A DNA stretch of 64,000 nucleotides, from NCBI GenBank assembly GCA_963617275.1, contig CAVENX010000032.1:1-64000 (forward strand), read 5' to 3'. The notes beneath the pieces are model-generated. The model had not been told where the DNA came from. It did no database searches and saw only the letters and a program-made list of their open reading frames with translations. The stretch is from Limivicinus sp963617275. GTDB taxonomy: Bacteria; Bacillota; Clostridia; Oscillospirales; Oscillospiraceae. Shown piece after piece: positions 1 to 7,643 of this stretch. Positions within the stretch are counted from its first letter, which is position 1, and each line of letters opens with the position of its first letter. The position numbers were made by a program, and so were the translations under genes.

Positions 1-618
1 GCGTATGGTGTGCTGCCATTCAGAGTTATCGTTGGTATTCGGAGATATATAAAGGTTCACGCCTTTTTCATAGAGTGCAACCCTTGCAAGGGGCATATAG
101 CTTTCCCAACAGATCAGGTTCGCCATCGGCCCCCACGGAGTATCCATCACAGGGAAGAAATCTTTATCCGCATCTCCCCATACAACACGTTCGCTTCCGG
201 TGGGCTTGAGTTTTCTGTGATTCATGCACTCACCTGTGGGAGAAATCATTATATTTGAGTTGTAGAGCGTTGCCGTCACCGCATCCACCTCAGAATAGCC
301 GATACTAAGGTAGACGTTCAACTCTCTCGCTTCATCACAAAGAGCGGAAATTTCCTCGCCATCGGCAAGCAGAGAATTGTCGTAATATTTTTTCCAATCC
401 TCGCGGCCGTCGGCCGTTCTGCTGCCCACGGTATAGCCGAAGGTCATGCCGTATGGATATCCGGGAATAAAAAGCTCCGGAAAAACAATAAGCTCTGCCC
501 CGTTAGCGGCGCTTTCCCTGATAAGCTTCAGCGCTTTGTCAAGAGATTTTGCCTTATCAAACATGACCGGTTCCGCCTGAACAAGGGCAATTTTACAAAT
601 ACTTTTAGAGATTTTCAT
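1..618 (-). CDS. Nitrilase, branch 1 of the carbon-nitrogen hydrolase superfamily (N-terminal part; 3' end outside window)
   Basis: Translating the minus strand from the ATG at 616-618 gives 206 residues, open to the window edge. All three residues of the nitrilase Glu-Lys-Cys triad can be placed: Glu in VFPELFIPGYP, Lys in NHRKLKPTG, and the nucleophile Cys in NLICWESYMPLARVAL. A CWE...MPL context is typical of true nitrilases (nitrile to carboxylate plus ammonia) rather than amidases of the same fold; that is family knowledge. A purine-rich ribosome site (cggagc) precedes the ATG. The gene lies downstream of a liv-type ABC importer on the same strand, separated by a hairpin array, so co-transcription is uncertain. 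The natural nitrile cannot be told from sequence. Confidence 0.85.
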   Translation of the reverse strand, partial: MKISKSICKIALVQAEPVMFDKAKSLDKALKLIRESAANGAELIVFPELFIPGYPYGMTFGYTVGSRTADGREDWKKYYDNSLLADGEEISALCDEARELNVYLSIGYSEVDAVTATLYNSNIMISPTGECMNHRKLKPTGSERVVWGDADKDFFPVMDTPWGPMANLICWESYMPLARVALYEKGVNLYISPNTNDNSEWQHTIR

Positions 619-811
619 AAATAAAGCTCCGTTTTTAATGAATCTGCATATACGCTGCCATACGGCATATAAGCGCAAATCTGCGATGTGCTTTTTCCCG
701 CCGCTGCACTCGTACCACGTGTACAACAGAGCGGATCATCTGCTTCATTTTATCATATAAGCGGAGTTTTCACAACACCTACGCACACTGGCTGCATACA
801 GCAACAAAGTT

Positions 812-1067
812 AAGGCTTCTGCAAAATGCAGAAGCCTTCAGCTTGTCAAAGAACCTCAACGAGGTTCTTTGACAAAAAAGCTGCACTGCGCTCTGTGCCT
901 CGGTTGTTCGCCATAGGCGAACAATTCGACACTCGCTCCGTGAGAAGTATTTTCTCCGACGTACATGCCGCCGGAGAAAATGATCAAAACTATTTTTTGC
1001 CTCCGGGCAAAAAACTCTGCGAGGCTTTTTTGACAGTCTTAAGGCTTCTGCAAAATGCAGAAGCCTT
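812..1067. repeat. Array of six perfect hairpins bracketed by an identical 27-bp hairpin
   Basis: The 459-base gap between the nitrilase and livF holds no credible gene but is packed with inverted repeats. These are 812-838; 845-873 (13-bp arms, GTCAAAGAACCTC); 904-924 (TTGTTCGCC arms); about 952-981 (one mismatch); 993-1014 (TTTTTTGCC arms); and 1041-1067, which is identical to the first. The last sits 11 bases past the livF stop and may act as its terminator. Part of the array (about 943-1040) recurs at 54831-54930. Bases 619-811 show nothing I recognise apart from the nitrilase leader. Confidence 0.8.
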
Positions 1068-1077
1068 TTTAGAGTAT

Positions 1078-1788
1078 TTACTGTCCGAGGTACATCGCAC
1101 TGAGATTTTCATCCGCAAGAAGTTCTGCACCGGTACCGTATCTTACAACCTCACCTGTCTGCATAATATATGCATGGTCTGAGATGGCAAGCGCTTTATT
1201 GGCGTTCTGCTCAATAAGCATAACGGTGATCCCTTCACGGTTGATCTCTTTGATTATTTCAAATACCTGAGACACGATAACGGGAGCAAGACCGAGTGAA
1301 GGCTCGTCAAACATGAGAAGCTTCGGCTTTGCCATAATTCCGCGTCCGATTGCAAGCATCTGCTGCTCACCACCTGAAAGAAGGCCGCCATACTGCTTTT
1401 CACGTTCCTTGAGACGCGGGAACATTGCATAAACACGCTCAAAATCCGCCTTTATGCCTGCCGCATCCTTGCGGTTGCCTGCGCCGACGCGGAGATTTTC
1501 CTCAACGGTGAGCTTGGCAAATATCTGTCTTGCCTCCGGAACCTGAACAAGCCCCGCTTCAACATTTTCATAGGGTTTCCTGGAAACCGGTTTCCCTTCA
1601 AATTCAATAGTACCGCCGACGGTTTTCATAACGGAGGAGATGCACTTCAAGAGTGTGGATTTACCGGCGCCGTTGGCGCCGAGAACGGATACGATCTCAC
1701 CCTGTTCCACTTCCATTGATACGCCGCGCAGAGCATGGATACCGCCGTATGCGGCTCTGAGATCGGTTACTTTAAGAATGGTAGACAT
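1078..1788 (-). CDS. livF: Branched-chain amino acid-type ABC transporter ATPase LivF (first liv operon)
   Basis: 236 residues, the normal LivF length. Walker A GANGAGKST lies at 37-45, the signature LSGGEQQ near 137, Walker B ending FDEPS near 160, and the family-typical LIEQN switch region near the C-terminus. It is one of the two cytoplasmic ATPases powering a type I importer for hydrophobic amino acids or related small molecules. Its ATG overlaps the livG stop by one base (TGATG), showing translational coupling, and it is the last gene of livJ-livH-livM-livG-livF. The ligand of this system is not certain; liv-type importers also carry amides, urea and aromatic compounds. Confidence 0.93.
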   Translation of the reverse strand: MSTILKVTDLRAAYGGIHALRGVSMEVEQGEIVSVLGANGAGKSTLLKCISSVMKTVGGTIEFEGKPVSRKPYENVEAGLVQVPEARQIFAKLTVEENLRVGAGNRKDAAGIKADFERVYAMFPRLKEREKQYGGLLSGGEQQMLAIGRGIMAKPKLLMFDEPSLGLAPVIVSQVFEIIKEINREGITVMLIEQNANKALAISDHAYIMQTGEVVRYGTGAELLADENLSAMYLGQ

Positions 1789-2570
1789 CAGTCCTCACCT
1801 CCAAGATATGCACGGATGACTTCGGGATTTGCCTTGATTTCCGCCGGGGTCCCAACCGCAATAGTCTTTCCGAAGTTGAGCACTGTGCAGTAATCGCAGA
1901 GATTTGTAACAACATCCATGTGGTGCTCTATCATGAGAATCGTAATATCAAACTTTTCACGTATCTCTTTTACAAAGTTTACAAGGTCAAGGGACTCCTC
2001 CGCATTCATACCGGCGGCAGGCTCGTCAAGAAGCAGAAGTTTCGGGTCAAGCGCCATAGCACGGGCGATCTCAAGCTTGCGCTGATGGCCGTAAGGCAAA
2101 GCGCTGGCTTTCTCTTCGCACTTATCTGCAAGACCGACTATTTCAAGCAGCCCCATGGCTTTGTCATTCAGAAATTTCTCACGATCAAAAAACTTTTTGC
2201 TGTGAAAAATCGCCTGGGGCATATTATATGTCGCATCAAGCCCGCTTGCAATAATGACATTTTCAAGGACTGAGAGATTGGAGAACAGACGGATGTTCTG
2301 GAAAGTTCTGCCTATACCGAGCTGAGCGACCTTGTACGGTGCAGTACCTGTGATATCCTTGCCGTCGAATATGATTTTACCTGCCGACGGTGCGTAAATA
2401 CCTGTAATATTGTTGAAAATAGTGGTTTTACCGGCGCCGTTAGGTCCGATAAGGCCGTGGATCTTGCCCTTCTCGATTTTGACGCTGAAGTCGTCGATTG
2501 CGTGAACGCCGCCGAAATGCTTTTCGACATGCTGCATCTCAAGCACGGGATTGATTACTTCATTACTCAT
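1788..2570 (-). CDS. livG: Branched-chain amino acid-type ABC transporter ATPase LivG (first liv operon)
   Basis: 260 residues. Walker A GPNGAGKTT is at 42-50, the Q-loop segment is GRTFQNIRLF, the signature is degenerate (LPYGHQRKLEIARA, as usual in LivG), Walker B leads into DEPAAGMN, and the switch His is in MIEHHMD. It pairs with LivF as a heterodimeric motor on the cytoplasmic face. Start and stop overlap both neighbours: its ATG overlaps the livM stop (ATGA) and its stop overlaps the livF ATG. Confidence 0.93.
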   Translation of the reverse strand: MSNEVINPVLEMQHVEKHFGGVHAIDDFSVKIEKGKIHGLIGPNGAGKTTIFNNITGIYAPSAGKIIFDGKDITGTAPYKVAQLGIGRTFQNIRLFSNLSVLENVIIASGLDATYNMPQAIFHSKKFFDREKFLNDKAMGLLEIVGLADKCEEKASALPYGHQRKLEIARAMALDPKLLLLDEPAAGMNAEESLDLVNFVKEIREKFDITILMIEHHMDVVTNLCDYCTVLNFGKTIAVGTPAEIKANPEVIRAYLGGED

Positions 2571-3514
2571 TTCGCAGCGTCCCCCTTAGCAGTTTTCTTG
2601 CCGGAGAAAAGTTTTTTGATGCCGGCGCACATTCTCTTGAATGAGAACTCTTTATAGCCGTAAAGTCCGCTGGGCTTGAACATGATGATAAGTACAACGG
2701 CAATACCGTAAACAAGCATACGGTATTCGGACATGGTACGGAAAATTTCCGGCAGTACGGTCACTATGATAGCGCCGAGTACAGAGCCGGTGAGAGAGCC
2801 GAGACCGCCAATAACGGTGGTGGTTATAAGCTCACAGCTCTTGCCAAGGTTAAACGCAGTGGGAACAATATACATAAGATAACCTGCGTAGAGAGCACCT
2901 GCAATGCCTGCGTATATTGCGGAGAAGGTGAAAGACATTCTCTTGCAGCGAAACGCGTTAACACCGACGGCTTCCGCCGCAACCTCGTTCTCACGTATTG
3001 AGGTAAGATTGCGTCCGTATTTTGAATGAATAAATCTCCATGCTACTACGAAGCACAGCACGGTAAGGATGACCGCAAAAAGCATGGTGGAAAAACCTGG
3101 GATTCCGCTGAAGCCCTGAGAACCGCCGAGCGTTTTTCTCATATAGGTAAAGAGGACCCTTACACACTCGCCGAAACCAAGGCATGTAATAAGGAAGTAG
3201 TCGCCCTTGAGCTTAAGGGTAAGAGATCCAAGCAGAAACGCGACAAGACCGGCTAACGCCGCGCCTATCACGATAGCAATCAGAAAATTCACATGGCATT
3301 TGACCGTGAGCACGGCAACGGCATAAGCGCCGATCGACATGAAGCCCGCGTTGCCGAACGAAAACAGTCTTGTAAAGCCAGTAAGCACTGACATACCGAG
3401 AACGGCGATGATATTGATGCATATCATTATGATGACGCCCTGTATGTAGCTGTTGATGCCAAAGAAGTTGCAGAAGGCGGTATTTATATTCTGAAATAAC
3501 TCTAACACTGTCAT
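2567..3514 (-). CDS. livM: Branched-chain amino acid-type ABC transporter permease LivM (first liv operon)
   Basis: 315 residues, strongly hydrophobic with about eight to nine membrane segments. It contains the inner-membrane EAA-like segment SIRENEVAAEAVGVN and the family hallmarks GFTRLFSFGNAGFMSIGAY near the N-terminus and GGLGSLTGSVLGA near the C-terminus. It forms the translocation pore with LivH. A strong ribosome site (aaggagggg) precedes the ATG. The C-terminal tail is Lys-rich and cytoplasmic. Confidence 0.92.
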   Translation of the reverse strand: MTVLELFQNINTAFCNFFGINSYIQGVIIMICINIIAVLGMSVLTGFTRLFSFGNAGFMSIGAYAVAVLTVKCHVNFLIAIVIGAALAGLVAFLLGSLTLKLKGDYFLITCLGFGECVRVLFTYMRKTLGGSQGFSGIPGFSTMLFAVILTVLCFVVAWRFIHSKYGRNLTSIRENEVAAEAVGVNAFRCKRMSFTFSAIYAGIAGALYAGYLMYIVPTAFNLGKSCELITTTVIGGLGSLTGSVLGAIIVTVLPEIFRTMSEYRMLVYGIAVVLIIMFKPSGLYGYKEFSFKRMCAGIKKLFSGKKTAKGDAAK

Positions 3515-3521
3515 CCCCTCC

Positions 3522-4394
3522 TTATGCCTTGTCCTGTACGTCTACGCCCATAAGACCCGTTGGCTTTACGAGCAGCAGGACGATCAGAATACCAAACGAG
3601 AAGAAGTCACGCAGACTTGAGCTGAGGTAGCCGGCAACGAGAGTTTCGATAATGCCAAGCAAAACAGCGCCGATTATTGCGCCGGGAACGCTTCCCAGGC
3701 CGCCGATAACCGAAGCAATGAACGCCTTAAGTCCGATATTGCCCATGGTGGGGAAAATATTATATTTCAAGCCGTACAGTATACCGGCAACACCCGCCAG
3801 AGAACCGGCAAGGAGAAATACGGAGGCAATGGATCTGTCAACTTTGACGCCAAGAACCTTTGCCGCGCTTGCGTTGCAGGCAATCGCACGAACATTGAGC
3901 CCGAATTTAGTTTTGTTGATGAGGAAAATAAGACCAACAAGAATTATCGCGGTAATAACGAGACTGACCATATCGAGAACACCGATATAGGAGCTGCCGA
4001 TTTTAACGGTTCCTACAGGAATGGTGTAGTTATAGGATCTGTACTGACCGGAAAAAATAAGGTTCGCCGCCTGCTGAAAAACATTTGAGAGCCCCATTGC
4101 GGCAATCATTAGGAACATATTGGGAGCCCCGGTGCTGCGTATACGGCGATATGCAACTTTTTCGCTTGCAAAGCTTATAAGCGCACCGCCTATAACGCCC
4201 GCAGCCGCCGCAACGGCAAACGGAAGCTCTATTATATTTGAACATACAAAGGCCACATAAGCGCCGACCATGGCGAACTCACCGTGTGACCAGTTGGAAA
4301 AATCCAAAAGGCTGTATATCAAGGAATATCCCGTTGCCAGCAGCGCATAGATGCCGCCGACAGATATGCCGGTTATCAACTGTTGAAAAATCAT
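3522..4394 (-). CDS. livH: Branched-chain amino acid-type ABC transporter permease LivH (first liv operon)
   Basis: 290 residues, polytopic. It begins with the LivH hallmark ISVGGIYALLATGYSLIYSLLDFSNWSHGEF (split here only for reference: ISVGGIYALLATG, then DFSNWSHGEF) and carries the conserved VRAIACNASAAKVLGV and GGLGSVPGAIIGA segments. It pairs with LivM in the membrane. It is separated from the upstream binding-protein gene by 118 bases that contain a hairpin plus T-run, which probably lowers its expression relative to the binding protein. Confidence 0.92.
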   Translation of the reverse strand: MIFQQLITGISVGGIYALLATGYSLIYSLLDFSNWSHGEFAMVGAYVAFVCSNIIELPFAVAAAAGVIGGALISFASEKVAYRRIRSTGAPNMFLMIAAMGLSNVFQQAANLIFSGQYRSYNYTIPVGTVKIGSSYIGVLDMVSLVITAIILVGLIFLINKTKFGLNVRAIACNASAAKVLGVKVDRSIASVFLLAGSLAGVAGILYGLKYNIFPTMGNIGLKAFIASVIGGLGSVPGAIIGAVLLGIIETLVAGYLSSSLRDFFSFGILIVLLLVKPTGLMGVDVQDKA

Positions 4395-4457
4395 ATACTT
4401 TCACCCCTGACGCGAGTTTAGATTATCGTCTGAAAAAGGCTTTGCCATATAAAAAAC

Positions 4458-4482
4458 CGGGGGAGGAGTTCATCCTCCCCCG
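4458..4482 (-). terminator. Intercistronic hairpin with T-run between livJ and livH
   Basis: Arms CGGGGGAGGA (4458-4467) and TCCTCCCCCG (4473-4482) with a 5-base loop. In the minus-strand transcript the stem is followed by six Ts. Inside an operon this would act as a partial terminator or RNA-end protector giving excess binding protein. Confidence 0.75.
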
Positions 4483-4512
4483 ATCAAGGGTTTTTTGCTA
4501 TATTACACCGAA

Positions 4513-5673
4513 TTACTTAACAGCCTCGATTTCCTGAACAGCAATGCGCTCGGTGCCTTCGAACTTATAGAGCTCGCAAGCAAGAGTGGGGTTGTGAGTC
4601 TCGGGGTTCATAACGAGGGTTCCTATGTAGCCTTCGAATACGTCGGTAGCCTCAAGAGCGTCACGGATAGCAGTGGGATCAACGGAGCCGGCGCGCTCGA
4701 TAGCGTCAACGATCCAGGATACTCCGTCATAGCCGAAGAGGCACTCGGTCTCAGCTGCGGAGTCAAGCTTGAAGTACTCATTTACTCTTTCGCCGAAAGC
4801 AGCGGCCTCAGGATTGGAGAAGCCGATACGGGAAACATAGTAGCATCCGTCGAGAGAACCCTGTGCTATGTCTGCAAGTTCCTGAGAGTCCCAACCGTCA
4901 TGGCCGACGAAGGGAACGGTGATCTCCATCTCACGAGCCTGCTTTGCAAACGCGGAAATCATTGCGTAGTTGTTGATGATAACGAAAACGACTTCGGGAT
5001 CAGCCTTTTTGATCTTTGCAAGCTGAGCGCGGAACTCCTGGTCGCCGGACTGGCACTGCTCCTCAGCGACTATCTTGCCGCCGTCTGCTTCAAAAGCTTC
5101 CTTGATAAAGGAGCTGACTGCCTCGGAGTTGGTGTCGCCGAGAACGGAGATGAGAGCTGCGGTCTTGTAGTTGCCTGCTGCATAGCTGCCGATAGCGGTT
5201 CCGATATAGCTGTCAAGGAAGCACATACGGAAAGAGTAGGGATGGAGCTTGCCGTTTTCGTCAACGGTAACGAGCTCGTTGGAAGCCGCAGTACCGATAA
5301 TAGGAACATGCAGTTCGTCAGCGGCGGAAGCCATAGGAATGTTGCAGGAAGAGAAGTTGGTGCCGATAGAAGCGACAATGCCGTCCTGAGTGACAAGCTT
5401 CTTGTATGCGTTGACAGAGTCTGCGGGTTCACCCTTGCCGTCCATGGGAACGAGCTCGAGCTTGTACTGTCCGTTCAGAACGCCGCCCTTTTCGTTGTAG
5501 TCCATAACTGCCAGCTCTGCGCCGTACTTGCCGTACTGTCCCCAAATAGAGGTGCCGCCGGTCAGGTCGCCGATATAGCCGATTTTGATGACTTCAGGTT
5601 CAGCCGCAAATGCGCTGCTGCCCATTGCCGCAATCATAACGAGTGCGAGCACGATCGCGAGAAATTTCTTCAT
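4513..5673 (-). CDS. livJ: Type I solute-binding protein of first liv importer (LivJ/LivK-like)
   Basis: 386 residues from the ATG at 5671-5673, chosen because aggagg stands just upstream and the next residues form a signal peptide (MKKFLAIVLALVMIAAMGSSAFA). There is no Cys at the cleavage site, so it is not an obvious lipoprotein; cleavage after AFA is expected. The mature part has the periplasmic-binding-fold pattern of amino acid receptors: KIGYIGDLTGGTSIWGQYGKYG at the start (IGYIGDLTGG onward), then IGTNFSSCNIPMASAADE and GHDGWDSQEL. It would capture a small amphipathic ligand outside the membrane and deliver it to LivHMGF. Ligand unassigned. Confidence 0.9.
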   Translation of the reverse strand: MKKFLAIVLALVMIAAMGSSAFAAEPEVIKIGYIGDLTGGTSIWGQYGKYGAELAVMDYNEKGGVLNGQYKLELVPMDGKGEPADSVNAYKKLVTQDGIVASIGTNFSSCNIPMASAADELHVPIIGTAASNELVTVDENGKLHPYSFRMCFLDSYIGTAIGSYAAGNYKTAALISVLGDTNSEAVSSFIKEAFEADGGKIVAEEQCQSGDQEFRAQLAKIKKADPEVVFVIINNYAMISAFAKQAREMEITVPFVGHDGWDSQELADIAQGSLDGCYYVSRIGFSNPEAAAFGERVNEYFKLDSAAETECLFGYDGVSWIVDAIERAGSVDPTAIRDALEATDVFEGYIGTLVMNPETHNPTLACELYKFEGTERIAVQEIEAVK

Positions 5674-5722
5674 TGTGTCCTCCTGAAAATAGTTTGTTGT
5701 ACATTTTGCTTGCGCTGATATA

Positions 5723-5751
5723 AGTAAATCAAAAATAGCATGTTTTGTCAA
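5723..5751 (-). promoter_or_regulatory. Probable sigma-A promoter of first liv operon
   Basis: On the minus strand a perfect -35 TTGACA (5746-5751) is followed after 17 bases by TTTACT (5723-5728), 50 bases before the livJ start. The -35 is ideal and the -10 weak, which suits an activated or modulated promoter. Confidence 0.6.
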
Positions 5752-6043
5752 GACTGATTTTGTTGTTTTTTGTCTGTTTTTTACTTAACGAGTTGTAATG
5801 CGAAGCTTTTTCGTTTGTCAAGGTGCAGAATATGTCATCCGATTTTTGCTTTAATTATCACGTTTTTGGTGCCGTGTCTGATTTTGCCTGAAATCTGCCG
5901 ATTTTTGTTGTTGTGCATATATACTCAAAATCATGTTTTGATTTTGTTGATTTGTGACAAATTTTATTGTCTTGCTCAAATCATCTTTCTTTGAGCTGCA
6001 ACAAGAGCTATAATACACTTAAATAAATAAAAGGAGAAAAGGC
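5752..6043. promoter_or_regulatory. AT-rich divergent regulatory region between livJ and the RpiB-like gene
   Basis: No gene is visible. The region is rich in ATTTTG-type runs. One inverted repeat, CAAAATCA (5926-5933) and TGATTTTG (5939-5946), could bind a regulator. A TATAAT at 6009-6014 stands 30 bases before the RpiB-like ATG, but I find no good -35 at the right spacing. AAGGAG at 6031-6036 is the ribosome site. Confidence 0.45.
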
Positions 6044-6553
6044 ATGATTTATATCGCCTCCGACGATTCCGGATATGAAGCAAAGCTTACGGTGATCGAA
6101 TATTTAAAAGAAAATAAAATTGAATTTATCGACTGCGGCAGCGATGACGAGCCATCAAGATACCCATACTTTGCCGCCCGTGCCGCCGCCGCGGTTTCCC
6201 GCGGAACGGCAGAGAGGGCAATTCTGATATGCGGCTCTGGTGTCGGAATGAGCATCGCTGCGAACAAATTCAAGGGCGTTCGTGCGGCTCTTGTGAGCGA
6301 GCCGTATTCAGCGCGGCTCACCAGACGGCACAACGATTCCAACATTCTATGCCTCGGCGGCAGGCTTATCGGCAGATGGATGCTGCTTGAAATAGTGGAC
6401 ACATGGCTCAACACCGAATATGACGGCGGGCATCACGACGGTTCTCTCGAGCTTATCAGGCTTATTGAGGAGGAAAATATGTCCGGCAGTCAATGGCTGC
6501 CGGAAGAACTGCCATATGAGCCTTTTGTGTGGAATCCGGAACAGAAACTGTAA
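6044..6553 (+). CDS. RpiB/LacAB-family sugar-phosphate isomerase
   Basis: 169 residues, about 20 longer than typical RpiB because of a C-terminal tail. The fold markers are present: MIYIASDDSGYEAK (usual form SDHAG), the catalytic Cys in ILICGSGVGMSIAANK and the phosphate-loop segment SARLTRRHNDSNILCLGGR. Family members interconvert ribose-5-P/ribulose-5-P or galactose-6-P/tagatose-6-P. The SDDSG variant replaces the His of the usual SDHAG motif, so the substrate may differ. It stands alone between a divergent liv operon and a convergent DeoR gene; with the nearby pentose-salvage-like operon a role on a pentose or deoxypentose phosphate is an inference. Confidence 0.8.
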   Translation: MIYIASDDSGYEAKLTVIEYLKENKIEFIDCGSDDEPSRYPYFAARAAAAVSRGTAERAILICGSGVGMSIAANKFKGVRAALVSEPYSARLTRRHNDSNILCLGGRLIGRWMLLEIVDTWLNTEYDGGHHDGSLELIRLIEEENMSGSQWLPEELPYEPFVWNPEQKL

Positions 6554-6600
6554 CCCAGTTCCGCCGCAAATAATAATGATATTGGAGCTATTTAATATTG

Positions 6601-6636
6601 AAAAAGCTTCATGAAATTCTTTCCATGAAGCTTTTT
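6601..6636. terminator. Bidirectional terminator between RpiB-like gene and deoR
   Basis: Arms AAAAAGCTTCATG (6601-6613) and CATGAAGCTTTTT (6624-6636) form a perfect stem with A/T runs on both sides, serving two convergent genes. Confidence 0.85.
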
Positions 6637-6657
6637 CCGGCGCAAAAATATTCTTTT

Positions 6658-7431
6658 TCAGCCGTCAATATATTCTATTGTGATATCATGCTCCGCGGCG
6701 TATTTTTTCCACTCGGGTGAAAGACGCTGGTTTGTGAACAAATAGTCCATTTTTTCAAGGCCGTCAAACGGAATGTTTGCACTGACGTCAAATTTTTCAT
6801 GATCGACCAGCAGAAATCTCTTCTCCGATTGGATTATCATCTGTTTTCTCACATTTGCCTCGCTTATGTGATTATCCGACAGGCCGAATTCTATCGTAAG
6901 ATTCGGGCAGCTTATAAAGGATTTGTCCGCGTGATAGCTTTTGAGCGCATCCACTGTGTTCGGATCCGCAAAGGCTGATGTTCTTTTCCTGTACGCGCCT
7001 CCGACACATATAAGGTTTATTTCCGTATTATTTTCATGGCACAGACGGCATATGGCAAAGGAATTTGTTATAAGCGTGATGCTCATGGAGTGCGCAACGA
7101 TCGCCTCGGCAAGCGCAAGGCAGGTTGAGCTGGAGTCAAGCATTATCATGTCGTTATCTTTTATATAATTAAGAGCATGCTCCGCAAATTTTTCCTTTGT
7201 GCGGTGGTTCTGAACCTTCCTGAGCTCCATCGGATACGTTTTATCGTACTTTTCCGCCTGATACGCCCCGCCGTGAGTTCTGACCAGCTTCCCCTCGCGT
7301 TCCATCTCCTTTAAATCACGCCGGATCGTCTCCTCGCTGCATCTCAGCAAACTGCTCATTTCGGGTACAAGTACAAATCCCTGTGTTAAAAGTTGCTGGC
7401 TTATTATATTCTGACGCTCAATCTTTAACAT
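6658..7431 (-). CDS. DeoR-family transcriptional repressor
   Basis: 257 residues from the ATG at 7429-7431, which has an aggggaa ribosome site; a longer reading would start upstream without one. N-terminal DeoR helix-turn-helix: IISQQLLTQGFVLVPEMSS, then CSEETIRRDLKEME and the typical VRTHGGA. The C-terminal DeoR sensor domain has the DSSSTCLALAEAI sugar-phosphate-binding segment and ends with KMDYLFTNQ. DeoR proteins usually respond to a phosphorylated sugar intermediate. It is divergent from the salvage operon, whose control region contains three GTTGAC elements, so it is the probable local regulator. Confidence 0.9.
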   Translation of the reverse strand: MLKIERQNIISQQLLTQGFVLVPEMSSLLRCSEETIRRDLKEMEREGKLVRTHGGAYQAEKYDKTYPMELRKVQNHRTKEKFAEHALNYIKDNDMIMLDSSSTCLALAEAIVAHSMSITLITNSFAICRLCHENNTEINLICVGGAYRKRTSAFADPNTVDALKSYHADKSFISCPNLTIEFGLSDNHISEANVRKQMIIQSEKRFLLVDHEKFDVSANIPFDGLEKMDYLFTNQRLSPEWKKYAAEHDITIEYIDG

Positions 7432-7478
7432 TTTTCCCCTTTTCCCGCTTTGCCGCGTTAAAGTCACTGTTGTTTTTT

Positions 7479-7557
7479 GTTGACCGAATTATATTACATA
7501 TTAGCTTTATTGTCAACAGTAGGCAGAAAATGTCCGTTTTTATTTTTTTCTGTTGAC
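7479..7557. promoter_or_regulatory. Candidate DeoR operator: three GTTGAC elements
   Basis: GTTGAC occurs at 7479-7484 (+), inverted at 7512-7517 and again at 7552-7557 (+), within the deoR/kinase divergent region. The sites overlap the promoter elements of both transcripts, the expected geometry for joint repression and autoregulation. Because TTGAC is also a -35 core, part of the repetition is promoter-derived. Confidence 0.45.
7488..7516 (-). promoter_or_regulatory. Consensus sigma-A promoter of deoR
   Basis: Minus strand TTGACA (7511-7516), 17-base spacer, TATAAT (7488-7493): both hexamers match consensus exactly. Confidence 0.85.
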
Positions 7558-7581
7558 TTGTGACTGTTTTTGGAGTATTGT
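7553..7581 (+). promoter_or_regulatory. Probable sigma-A promoter of the salvage operon
   Basis: TTGACT (7553-7558), 17-base spacer, TATTGT (7576-7581), about 60 bases before the first gene. The -35 overlaps a GTTGAC element, suggesting repressor competition. Confidence 0.6.
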
Positions 7582-7643
7582 TTACTTGTTGGATAAGCCA
7601 TATAATCCAAAGGCTTAGGAATTTATTGCAGCAGGAGGTACGC

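Noticed and set aside
812..1067. Possible CRISPR array
   Set aside because: The repeated unit occurs only twice, and between the copies are different palindromes, not uniform spacers; no cas genes are present.
826..1182. 118-residue plus-strand ORF
   Set aside because: It runs through the hairpin array and into livF antisense, has no ribosome site and no protein-like composition.
4495..5718. 407-residue plus-strand ORF
   Set aside because: Antisense to the livJ receptor gene; no start signals and no recognisable family.
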